64,000 nt of DNA from Temnothorax longispinosus (lineage: Eukaryota; Arthropoda; Insecta; Hymenoptera; Formicidae), in NCBI RefSeq assembly GCF_030848805.1, contig NC_092358.1, positions 23,399,832 through 23,463,831 on the forward strand. The letters run 5' to 3'. Shown here in pieces: positions 1 through 10,599 of the stretch. The stretch's first letter is position 1. Each line of letters opens with the position of its first letter. Made by a program: the position numbers and the translations under genes. The notes under the pieces are model-generated. The model was not told the DNA's origin and ran no database searches. It worked only from the letters and a program-made list of their open reading frames with translations.

Positions 1-563
1 TCGCGTTATAATTCGCATTTGATGGACGTTCTTACAAAATAACTCGTGTATACTTTATAATTTTTATATATATTCTTTCATAACATGTTTTATTATCGAC
101 AAAAATATTTTATTTTTTTCTCAAATAACTTTTCTTTTTTAAATTTATGTGGACCCGTTTATATCCAGAGCAACACCTCCATATCACGTCACCGCTTTCA
201 ATAGAATGTAATAAATATACAAGATTAGAAGATGATTCACGCATCACCGCATTTCCCTGATGTTCATATGGGAAAGAAAGAGGGAAGAAGAGATATAACT
301 GGACGTTTAATGCACCTCATGGACCATTTCTCATGGCGACATCAGCGAATTACGAGATGCGAAAAAAATGGGACAGTATTTGATACTTTGCGACTTTCTT
401 TTTGTTTCTTCCTTCCTATTGTTAGATATATTTTGCTATACGTTCACAGTAAAAATAATATTCCTTTTTAATTCTCAAATATCTTCTCTAAAAAAATTTC
501 TGCTATTGTATATATATGTATATATTTTGTATTCTTGTTACTTTTTTTATTAAATAAATTACG

Positions 564-618
<55 letters not shown>

Positions 619-1327
619 ATAATTACAATGCATGTAATATCGCTGATAATAGAACTTATGTTTTTCTTTTAAATGTGCCAAAATTGTTCAACGGGATATA
701 TATTTTTAGAAAGAAGATTCTTATATATATTTTATATTTATCGTTTAATTAAATTTGATCATTGATACGTATCTACGTTTTATACGTTTATTTTTAACGT
801 ATATAAGAGTCAAATAATACATACGATATTTCATATATATCTTCTCTGTTTCGCTAGATTGACTGTTAGCCGCGCAGAGCAAGAATGAAAGATCCAAATG
901 CGAAACATTTGTTAGACTTTTAGCAGTTAGACTTTCGCAGCCCGTTCGCTACATTAAATTATTCAATTTCATTGAATCATTCTCTTTTTCGACGTTCCTT
1001 TTAACGATGACTCCACGTTCGGAACATATATACTCGTGGGGCAGTAATACCGGATATCATTCGGAAATGATATCCGGTTTCGACACGTATTATGCGTGAA
1101 ACGCATGATACACTCTTTTTTCTTTTTTGCTTTTAGATAATTAGATAGAAATATTCTATAAGAAGGCGTCATGTCATTCACGACACCGAGACATGCATTA
1201 ACAGTGCTGTTATTGTCACGACACGACGACAGTATACATATCTTTTATCTACTTCGCGCTTTGCGCTTTCGTGTTGACGGTTTAATTTAATTAAGCTCTT
1301 CGAGCGACCGACTTTCTTATTTTATCT
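1..1327. other. AT-rich flank downstream of the AANAT gene, no gene seen
   Basis: This stretch lies 3' of the minus-strand AANAT gene. It is AT-rich, with a mixed TA/CA microsatellite at about 565-620. Short open frames here have no protein-like composition or splice context. A perfect 13-bp inverted repeat with a 4-base spacer sits at 1049-1078. I see no exon. Confidence 0.6.
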
Positions 1328-1553
1328 TCAATCTAGCAACTTCACCATCAGTTTTAACGCCTGATGAGGCGGCGCCGGTCTGATGGACTTGTCCAATTCC
1401 GCATACGAGATTTCTGCCTCCACCTTGAAACCGTGCTTCAGACAGACCTTCTGTGAAAATGCACCGGTCGCGTCGGCCTTACACACCTGCAATGATATAA
1501 TAGACCAAATTAATTCTTATTTTCTTTATTAATTTCTATTTTGAATAAAATTA

Positions 1554-1606
<53 letters not shown>

Positions 1607-3693
1607 CTTTTAAAGGAAATTGAACAAGTTCCTAAAATAAGTGGATTGAAGCAAGAAGATTACGTTCTCAATTACTTTACTAAACTACGATAAATTCTTT
1701 TCTCCTTTTAGCGTCAGCCTAATAATATGAATAAACAATCTAATGAATAAATCAATTTACCTCTTATTTTTCTAACTGATTAAAATTAAAAGAAACAAAA
1801 GTATTAATAATAATCATAATTAAATAGTGACTGTTAATCGACTTTACGGTAAATATCATCTACATATCAGTCATTTTGTTAGAATCAGATAGCCAAAATA
1901 TATTTCTAGAATCAATGTTATTCGACAAATTAACATTTTAGCCACTAGATTCTGAAAGTTATTAATAATAAAAATAATGCATTTATTCGTTTACATTGAT
2001 TTATTATTCATTATATTATTTATTCGTATTATTTATTAATGATATTTTATAATTTACTTATGATATTTAATTTATTCATTATATTAATCTGATCCTTTGC
2101 TGTGGGAGGGGAAGAGCGAGGGTGCAAGAAATACCTTTCAGAAAAGTAACGAATGATGGATTGCAATTATACCTCATGAAGAAGTTAACGAAAAATCATC
2201 CCATGCATATTAACCGAAGAGCATGCTGAAACAAAAGGAAAGTGTGTGCTGTGTACGCAAACCAATTACGTCAACGCAACGATCTTAAATTAATAAAATG
2301 AAAATAAAAAATACGGAAAGCTCTCTTTATAACATGTAAAATCAATAAAATAACTGCATAAATATTATATTGCCGCTTTAATAAAAAAAAAACATTTTTT
2401 GCGAACTTCGTAAATGTCGTACAAAATTACATTGATTTTCTTCCTCTGCAAAAAGAATTGATGAATAATTTCTATCCGTGATATTTTACAGTATACAGAA
2501 CAAATAAAATTTCACAATTAAAATAGATCAATTTATGATTAAGTTGAAATTAAGAAGAGATAGAATTATATATAGATTCATAATTAAAATTTCATAGACA
2601 AATAAATTCAAATAGATAAATTAAATATAAAAGATAAATGAAAGGATAAATAAATTATAAATAAGTGAAAATCAAGTTAATTTACCTTGAAATTGGTATT
2701 TTGGGCGGTTTTCAAGCTATCGGCCATGAGAATATTGGCCAAACCTTTGCCGCGGTGATCCGCGTCAACGCTGAGAATCCGACACTCGAATAGCTCATCC
2801 ACATCATACTTGGCGAACAAATCAACCTTGTCGTTCAACTTATAGAGTAATCTGAAGATCGTCTTGAACTTTTCGTCATCCAACTCGTCGAGACGCCGCT
2901 CTGCTTCCTCGCGCTCACCTTTCTTCAGAATACCATTTAGTGCCATTCCCGCTATCTGATAAAAATAAATTATAAATTAATTCAATGATTCTTCGTTATG
3001 TTAAAACCAGATATTGCAACCTTCAGAAATAAAAAAGTAAATAGAAATAAAACTAAAAGATTTTAATTATATTATCGTTATAAGAAAAACTAGTTATGGG
3101 AATAAACAGAGAAAGTTATAAATTTAAAAAATATTAAATTAATCAGAAAATTCTTTCCATTTTTTAAATGTATTGCGAATTAATAATTTCTATACAAATA
3201 AAAATATAAATGATGAATTTCCTGTAGGAAGAAAATGGTTAATAGAGTATTTAAAAATAAAAAAATTTATTATCATCACTTATTTTAATTTTAAATAATT
3301 ATCACTAATAATGTAAAAAATATTGAATTGTTAAAATATTTAAAAATATAAGTAAATAAATAAATAAAAACAAAAAAATTTGAAACAAGTTAATTCTTCT
3401 TTCGAAGTAACAATGAAGCAATTATTATATGTATTTCATGAGGGGGGGGAGGGGAGGAAGTCGCTCACCGCTCCCTTCTTATTCACTAGCATCCTGGAGT
3501 AACCCTGCTTCAAGGTGAAAAGGCAGTGTCGCTCAAGTTCGCGCTGAGATTCCCCCCTCGCGCAAAGCCCTACGGCGTTGTTGAGCGGCTCATCGGCAAA
3601 GAAGTTCCATCTCAAATGGTGGATCGCCTCCTCGTAGCGATCTTCCGGTACATCCACGACCGTGAGACAATCCTCGCTAGAAGACGACGACAT
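1328..3693 (-). CDS. Arylalkylamine N-acetyltransferase (dopamine N-acetyltransferase-like), 3 exons
   Basis: Three coding exons on the minus strand: 3693-3469, 2955-2686 and 1486-1328, all joined in phase 0 with GT-AG introns, giving 217 aa. Seen: residues 31-38 read FFADEPLN, a hallmark of the insect AANAT family, and residues 138-148 carry the acetyl-CoA-binding loop VDADHRGKGLA of the GNAT fold (motif A). The protein ends LKLMVKLLD followed by TGA. Members acetylate dopamine, octopamine, tryptamine or serotonin in the cytosol, with roles in amine inactivation, cuticle sclerotisation and melatonin synthesis. The length is close to the short fly Dat form. The ATG at 3693 is the only in-frame start before the diagnostic motif and is followed by an acidic, serine-rich lead. 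Insects carry several paralogues, so the exact orthologue (aaNAT1/Dat or another) is not settled. A TCAGT initiator-like site lies upstream near 3849. Confidence 0.9.
1557..1602. repeat. (CT)n microsatellite in AANAT intron 2
   Basis: About 45 bp of uninterrupted TC/CT dinucleotide repeat, just upstream (in genomic coordinates) of the last AANAT exon. Confidence 0.95.
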
Positions 3694-3849
3694 GTTTCGG
3701 GTGAGCGAATTTTATGCCGCGCACTGAAAGCAATTTCCACACGCGCATCTCCTCGTGAAGAAGGGTGGTCACCACCTCTCGTGTGAGAAAACTGCCTCCC
3801 TTCCTCCCGTACAATATTGATCGACCTAGTTCACTGGCGAGTACACTGG

Positions 3850-4770
3850 GTCAGTTGTACACGTCGATTGTGCCACGTTAATTGGGAAATAAAATAATTT
3901 TACGAGATTAATCAAAATTACATTAAAATGACCTAATTAGTCTAATCAGGTACAATCTGTAAACAAAATTTTATTAAATTAATTTATATTCTTTTTTTAA
4001 AAGAGTTATCACTATCTACCATGTCGAGATTGTAAACATAAAAGTTGTTTGCGCGCAATGTCTATATCATCAAATTCCAGTCAAAATTATATCAATTTCA
4101 ATTCCACTTAAGAAGTAAATTCGTTTGAGCGAATCGTAATTTGAAAATTTTGAAATAAATTTTATTGAATAAATTAAATGTATATGATCAAGATTTGCAT
4201 TTCAATGATTCGGCGTCTTCTTCTACTTTAAATATCTCGTGTTCACATTTCTGTGAAAATTTGAAAAGAACAGAATAAGAACGACAAAGCAGAGATTGAG
4301 GTAATTAATAATTAAAAGATAGTACAAAATATATATACATATACATATATTTATTTATCGGATTGTACAATTCCTCGCATCATAAAAGCCAGAAATGATA
4401 CGAATGATGATGGAATGATTTGCGATATATGGAATTAAAATAGTAAACTCTCTTCGTTATTTAAAATTAAAATACTCAGAATACTTTTAACTGTAAGAAG
4501 TAATTGTGTTGATGTTGCATGCATATTACATAATTACATGCATGATACATAATTACTAATTTATACAAATTGCTGCCCAACAAATACTATAAAAATGTAT
4601 CTTTCGAGAAATAAACAATATTAACAATGGCTTTTTTAAAGCGGAAAAGGGACCACCAACGACATTCTCTAAAATGTACAAACGAGACTGCCGTGGTTTC
4701 GATGTAATTTATGGATGTTCTTTCTATTTAGATATTAACATCTTAATTTATAATGTATTATTTACAGTAT
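3850..4770. other. Intergenic stretch between AANAT 5' end and V-ATPase D 3' end
   Basis: AT-rich sequence separating the start of the minus-strand AANAT gene from the stop of V-ATPase D. It should hold the AANAT promoter and the V-ATPase D 3' UTR. No exon-like frame was recognised. Confidence 0.5.
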
Positions 4771-6434
4771 TTAAAACAGCACATCATCATCGCTCTCATC
4801 AAGCAGATTTGCAGCGTCAGAATATTGTCCAGTTGCAATCATTTCTGCTCTTTCTATTTCAGCCTATAACAGCGGAAAAGAAAATTCAGAGATTTAGTTA
4901 CTACATAAACCATTAAAAAAGCACATAAATAATGGAACATATTCTTAGGATAATAATAAGTAGAAAAAATATTAATAGCATTAATAAAATAAATTATCTA
5001 AACGTACTTTTGCCTTGGCAATCTTCTTTTTATCCTGAATCTTCTTCAGCCGATAAAACTCCTCTCTTTCGAGCTCATCAAGCTCTGAAATAATATAGGC
5101 TAGCGTTCTCTCAATTCGTGGGATGATAACGTGCTCGATAGCATTGACACGTCGATTCGTGATCTTGATAACTTCGTCGAGAGTAACAAAACTCGTTTGC
5201 AGCGACGCCAGTTCTACGAGCAATTTCACTGCCCGCTGATAGTTCTTCTTCAGTTTGGCCAATTGTTGACCGCCTCTGGCCAGACCTGCTAATTCATAAG
5301 TGTCCGTTCCATCCTGATAGGACTCGAATATCGGTAGGTTCACACCGGCAACGTTGTCTTTCTTAGAACGGATCTTGATCTGTGCTTTTGTCACATTTTG
5401 CAGAACCACCTGATTGAAATCTCCCGTAGCAAATTTTGCTTCTGCCAACGAGAAGGCTGCCTCCTTCATCACTTCACCCATCAGAGTTTTGGTCTAAAAA
5501 TAAGAAAAAGAACAATGCACAAATTAGATCATATACATATATAAATGTATGTGTATACATATATAAATAACAATACATAACAAGTTCAATATATAAAAAT
5601 TCAATAATAATATATAAAAAGAAATAGATAAATTAAAACTAGAGTAAATAATATGATAAACAGTGGACAATAGAGATAATAAAATTAACAAAAATTAATC
5701 ATACTTCTATGATTTTCCCTAGTATCATTCTGAAGCGCATTTGCAGTGCGTCTGCCTTTTTCTTCAACAATCCATGTCCCTTTTGTGCTCCTTGTAAGCG
5801 AAACTTCATCAACATTTGGGCCCTAAGTACACAAACTTTAATAAGTGCATAGTCTATGATAAATAAATAAGAATAATAAAATGTTATAAGTTCTTAAAAC
5901 ATACTAGTATCTTCATTTTCCAAATTGTTAAAGTATACTAATCTTGTATAGGTACTTAAAATACATATTACCGTTCATAAATTTTGTATTACGTCATTAA
6001 ATATACAAATTCGCAAATTAAATTTCTTGACAAACAATTGACATTTTTGCTGCAAAGCAGGGAAAATAAGAAAATAAAGAACTTCGCTCTCTCTTACACA
6101 AACATCGATCTCGACGAAATATCCCTTAAAATGTATCGTGTAACAAACACTTGCAAACAGAAATTTGCAAATTAATATTCTTCACGAAAATTAAGACGTT
6201 CTGGTAAAGTAAAACAGAGTCAGAATCCTTAAATAAACATTCACGTTCCTTTAACAGTTGAAGGCTGGGGTTACACCCAGTGGTGCAGTATGTTTTAAAA
6301 CGGAATTCTGCTCGAAAATAATGACGACGCATGATATACGAATGAAATCGTCGAGATTTTGTAAAAATTAATATGTTAAAACAAGTAACTTACCCCCGAG
6401 AGGGGAAAATCGGTAGTCTGTCTCTGCCTGACAT
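4771..6434 (-). CDS. Vha36: V-type proton ATPase subunit D, 4 exons
   Basis: Exons on the minus strand are 6434-6394 (MSGRDRLPIFPSRG start), 5822-5705, 5493-5008 and 4863-4771, with compatible phases, giving 245 aa. The family is ATP-synthase D / V-ATPase subunit D, the central rotor shaft of the V1 sector that couples ATP hydrolysis to proton pumping into lysosomes, endosomes and secretory vesicles. Seen: the conserved PSRGAQ start, the long N- and C-terminal helices typical of the rotor coiled coil, the near-invariant stretch LPIFESYQDGTDTYEL, and an acidic C-terminus LLDESDDDVLF. The length matches the insect norm (about 246 aa). The first exon carries only 41 coding bases, ended by a GTAAGT donor. 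The gene looks intact and housekeeping. The symbol follows the Drosophila paralogue series (Vha36-1/-2/-3). Confidence 0.96.
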
Positions 6435-6499
6435 TCTCGATCACTGTGCATCAGCAGACAGGAACGGGATTGATCAGCTGACTTGAGCTGACACGAGAG

Positions 6500-7604
6500 A
6501 CCGGAAGTCTAGCCAGTTGCGTTCTCAACGGCGCGCGATTTTAAAAACGTACACGTATGTGCAGACCAATGCGGTTGCTAAAAACAAATACAAAATAAAA
6601 ATTGACATATTCTTTATAGTTAATTTAACATATACCTTTATTTGATATAATGTACATTTTGATACGCTCATATAAAATCAAACGTAAATATAATTGGAAT
6701 AAAAAATACATAAAGTGATAATCAAATGTAACGTAGAAGTCTCGTATTTTTGGTCAAAATAAAATCTCTGTAATATTATCATTGAATATTATCATGATAC
6801 TTGGCAGACAATTTAACTTAAATGTTGGAGAAAAAGATTTCTATTGATTATTGAAGAATTTTTATCTTTCAGCAGATGTTTTATTAAAACATGAAATTGA
6901 TCAACCGGTCTATACTGTCTGTAGGAATAATTTTATGTAAGTTAAAAAATAACGCATTAGCTATAATAAATATGTATATGTACTGGTTTCCATTGTTAAT
7001 TGAAAATTTATAATTTACGACACGTTACATACATACACTATAGATTTTCAGCGAATACCGACATTACCGACAGTGAATATCAAAACTGAGGGACGTAAAC
7101 AAACTAGTAAGGTTAGAATATCGAATAACTGAAAATTTAGCAGAGAACATAAAAACAGCTCTGCTAAATAAAGAGAAATTAGAAGCTGAGTTATCTAAAG
7201 TTTCAGATGGAAAAAATTAATATCGAAAGTTGTATTTTTTTTTTTTTAATGAATAAAGGAATGTAAGTGAAGGTTAGTTGGTTCAACTAATTATAATGTA
7301 AGTTTTGAAAATGAATTGGCTAAATATCTTGATGATATAGCAGAGATTGACAAAAAAACTGTGCAAAAAAGTTTTAATAGATCTGGTTAGGGAAGCACTA
7401 GAAAAGGATATAGAACTGTCAAAAAATATTGCATTAATATTGTGACGTTTCAGGTGCAGAGTTAATTGGAGCTGAGGATGTGGATTGGGATAAAATATTG
7501 CCTGCAGAAACGATTGATGAAGAACGTGAACAGAAATGCAATTGCCGTAATTTAAATAATGCAGAAACTTGTTACATACTTAATAAAATTCCAAATAGTA
7601 ACAA
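6500..7604 (+). other. Region before GH25 with broken coiled-coil-like reading frames
   Basis: The first part (6500-7000) is AT-rich flank and probable V-ATPase D promoter. From about 7050 to 7608 several short plus-strand frames look protein-like. One near 7090-7219 is helical and charged (it contains ENIKTALLNKEKLEAELSKV). One near 7308-7370 reads NELAKYLDDIAEIDKKT, then shifts frame. One from about 7454 ends in a TGA at 7606-7608 that overlaps the ATG of the lysozyme gene. The pieces are separated by stops and frame changes, so this may be a decayed or multi-exon coiled-coil gene. I do not recognise the family. Confidence 0.3.
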
Positions 7605-8222
7605 ATGATGGAAAACGTAATTGTAGATCTGTCGCACTGGAACCAAAGTGTAGATTTTAAGTTAGCAAAAGAAGATGGAATAATTGGAATACTTCACAAA
7701 GCAACCCAAGGGCTAAAATATATAGATCCAATTTATGCAGAAAGAAGAAAAGCCGCTGAAGAAGAGAATTTGATGTGGGGTGCGTATCATTTTGGAATAG
7801 GAGAAGACGGCAAAGACCAAGCTGAACATTTTCTGAAAACAGTCGGAAATGTTTCTCAAGTAATGCTAGTCCTTGATATTGAAGAGAACCGAAATAGGAA
7901 AAATATAACGCCGGAACAAGCGGAAGAGTTTGTTAATCGAGTTCATGAGGCAACTGGGCGTTTTCCACTGATCTATGGAAGTCCTTATTTTCTCAAGGAT
8001 TTCGCTACACCGATTTTAACAAAATGTCTATTGTGGGTGGTAAAATGGGATGTAAGACCAATGTTACCAAGAGGATGGAAAAAATGGGTTCTATGGCAAT
8101 ACACTAATGGTCAATTAGGACCTGAACCACATTCTGTGAAAGGGATTGGCCCATGTGATCGAAGTAAATTCAACGGAACACTAGAAGAGTTAAAGGATTT
8201 TTGGATATCAAAATGTTACTGA
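7605..8222 (+). CDS. GH25 lysozyme (muramidase), intronless, probable horizontal acquisition
   Basis: A single uninterrupted 205-aa frame. Glycoside hydrolase family 25 enzymes hydrolyse the beta-1,4 bond between MurNAc and GlcNAc in peptidoglycan. Seen: the N-terminal strand VIVDLSHWN with Asp8, the central MLVLDIEE motif with the catalytic pair Asp91/Glu93 (the DxE signature), the aromatic barrel strand WVLWQYTNG at 161-169, and the terminal D185 in the CDRSKFNGT motif. All acidic residues expected for activity are present, and the frame spans the complete single domain. Every neighbouring gene has introns and this one has none. An in-frame TAA lies two codons upstream of ATG7605, so no signal peptide is encoded contiguously: the product would be cytosolic unless an upstream exon is spliced in. 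GH25 is mainly bacterial, phage and fungal and is not a standard insect lysozyme (those are c-, i- or g-type). Bacterial contamination is unlikely because V-ATPase D and ALKBH1 flank it in the same sequence and its base composition is AT-rich like the surroundings. Confidence 0.88.
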   Translation: MMENVIVDLSHWNQSVDFKLAKEDGIIGILHKATQGLKYIDPIYAERRKAAEEENLMWGAYHFGIGEDGKDQAEHFLKTVGNVSQVMLVLDIEENRNRKNITPEQAEEFVNRVHEATGRFPLIYGSPYFLKDFATPILTKCLLWVVKWDVRPMLPRGWKKWVLWQYTNGQLGPEPHSVKGIGPCDRSKFNGTLEELKDFWISKCY

Positions 8223-9080
8223 AATCATTCAAACAATTATTCCACAAACCACCAAAATCATAAAGTTTAGCATGGGATATCTTTAATATTTTGGATCAAA
8301 ATGTAAAATAAAAACCTGAAGATCTAAGCAGGCAATTTAAAGTTACCAAAGGGCTGAGACAAGGGTGTGCATCACCAACATTATTACCTGCAGATGTAAG
8401 TTTTTCGAATACGTGAAAATATGTTTATGAAATCATAATTTTTACATTTGTAATCTCCTCTATGTTATTTATTATTTATAATATAGATACGAAGTCTGAC
8501 TGATTTTGCTTGGGGAAATGTGTCTCATAAATCTTTACAATGATTCTTTATAGTAGAAATCGATCTTGAATCTTGAATGATTCTTTATGATGTCTGTGAT
8601 TGTAAGCACATATCTCGCGCGAATTATCTTATCTGATTATATATACTGGATAAATTGTATTACAATTATAAACAATTTATTTAACATTTTTCCAATATAT
8701 GCGACATTCTTGCACAAAAATAAATTTAATTTTTTTGGAAATGCAGCACATTATGTTATCATGATCGTGATGTTAGGTAGACTGATGACAACAATATTTT
8801 GGTTAGGTATTTAGAGTAAAAATAACTTCCGAAAAGGCAGAAAACACATTTATAAAAATGCAGAACACTACATAAAAAAAATTAGGTTATACATTATTCA
8901 GTATTTTTCATATATTATCAATCTTTCAATTTTTATGAAATTCTGTAAAGTAACTGAATTGTCTAAAATTACTTAAAATCACCAGTGTAACTTAATGTTA
9001 TAATTCAAACAATATTATAATTCTGTGTACCCATTTCCATATATCTTTAATATTATTTATGTACATAAAATCACAATGCG
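8223..9080 (+). other. Downstream of GH25: RT scrap, then AT-rich spacer
   Basis: After the lysozyme stop there is about 100 bp of weakly protein-like sequence leading into the reverse-transcriptase fragment, followed by about 690 bp of AT-rich DNA up to the end of ALKBH1. The short ORF near 8587-8814 is low-complexity hydrophobic translation of AT-rich DNA and is not called. Confidence 0.5.
8333..8390 (+). mobile_element. Non-LTR retrotransposon reverse-transcriptase fragment
   Basis: In-frame translation reads QFKVTKGLRQGCASPTLL, which matches the conserved GxRQGCxxSPxLF block of LINE-type reverse transcriptases with one serine/leucine-position change. Only this short block is recognisable, so it is a dead remnant. 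It lies about 110 bp downstream of the intronless GH25 gene, which makes LINE-mediated insertion or a shared mobile history worth considering. Confidence 0.65.
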
Positions 9081-9082
9081 GT

Positions 9083-10463
9083 TCAGTATAATACAATCTG
9101 CCCAGGTTTCAAAACCTGTCTTACATTCATATTAATCCTAGCTTCGGTGATGTAAGTTCGTGCTTTGCGCCAATCGTCCAGATTGTACGCGGGACCTTCA
9201 CCATTACCTTCACAATTGTCGTCCCAGGGTGCTTTGGACGCTGGTAAAATCCGCGGCACTCCGTGATATCTCAGACGGGAGCTTCCCGACAATATCACTA
9301 CGTCACCACTCCGCAGAAAAATAGCGTTAGCCGGATCTTCCTGTCTAAGACCACCAATCAAAAATACCGCTGTCTGTCCGAAACTTATGGAGAAAAGTGG
9401 CGCTGTAACGTTCATTTCCGAATGATCCGTATGCCCCGCTAAAGTTGAGTTCATCCGATAGTAATTCACAATCGCAGCTTCCGCTTTGAAATCCGAGAAA
9501 CCTGATGCTTTTGCCAAAACGGACGTTAGGCCGGATAATTCCGTCGGCATGTCGCTTTTCGAGTTTTCCGAGTATAATTTTGTGTCCCAATTGTGATGAT
9601 ATCCCAGTGTCGCCCATCGCAGCTTGGGTAGGAGAGTTTTAGCCCTGTCCTTCCTATGTACAACAAATAAAAACCAACAAAATCTTAATATAGATATCAA
9701 TACAGATTTTCATTAGACAGCTATATTGAATTATTACAAAAATATTCACTAAAAATATTAATCTTCAAATTTAAGTTTTCTACCATAAAAGTTACATCAC
9801 TACTAATTTGACAATCATTCCTTACTGAAAACATATGTCCCACCACGTTTCGTTATCTAAAACGTTATGAGCATCTATATTTAACTTGTATGGCTCCTTA
9901 GAGTAATCTTTCAGACATTTCGTGGTCCAGTATCGTTGGCCATCAGGTGTAAATGGATTCTGGATAAAGATGAATCCTAAAAGTAAAGATATAAGTAAGT
10001 CAGACAAGTAAAGATAAGCAGGTATATAGAATCAAGTATATTAATTACTATACAATCTCTTATGAAATGGTGTTATTACTAGTTAAAAAAGTAATATTGT
10101 ATAAACAAAGTTTAATCAAGCATTGATGTAACATGAAAACAATATTATTGACGATATTGTTATTTAAAAATGAGTTTAATTATTATTTTATAAAAAATTT
10201 GCTCACCAGGAATGGCCAATAACTCGTAAATGCTCCATTTCCTCACCGAATTGAGGCCGAAATTGTTCTCGGTCCATTCGCCTGTTACGCGCGCCTGGAT
10301 CTTTCTAACCTAAAAACAACATTCGCGATTAACTCTCGAAATAGGATATACGAATCGCGATATCACGTACCCCGACGCGATCTGGACTTTCGAGATCGAT
10401 CACGTTGCCGAGATCGGGTGTGGGATTTCGGCTTTTGTAGTATTTGAAACTGTCCCGAAACAT
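9083..10463 (-). CDS. ALKBH1: ALKBH1-type nucleic acid dioxygenase, 4 exons
   Basis: Minus-strand exons 10463-10371, 10309-10207, 9976-9826 and 9653-9083 join in frame to 305 aa. The C-terminal half is the AlkB Fe(II)/2-oxoglutarate dioxygenase fold: iron ligands His190 and Asp192 in GHTDHSE, distal His246 in RYHGVPR, and the 2OG-binding arginine region ARINMNVRQV near 287-294. YHHNWDTK and FRAEA-like FKAEAAIVNYYR match ALKBH1 over other AlkB clades, as does the N-terminal FKYYKSRNP. ALKBH1 acts on tRNA (m1A, and m5C at the anticodon) and has been reported to act on DNA 6mA; location is mitochondrial and nuclear. The start at 10463 is chosen because it gives the conserved N-terminus; an in-frame extension upstream into GC-rich sequence is rejected as 5' UTR. 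All catalytic residues are present. Confidence 0.93.
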
Positions 10464-10599
10464 TTCTCCTCGATCGTGCGGGCCGCCATGTTTCCTTCGC
10501 ACTTTGCTAGAGCTATAGCGCCAGCGGCCAAATGCGAGATGACTCAGATGACGTCTGCGGGCGCTTTCTTTCGTCGAATTTCGAAATACGATTCTAAAC

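Noticed and set aside
7605..8222. GH25 gene as bacterial contamination
   Set aside because: It is contiguous with V-ATPase D and ALKBH1 and shares their AT-rich surroundings, with a eukaryotic LINE fragment next to it; contamination would require a chimeric assembly.
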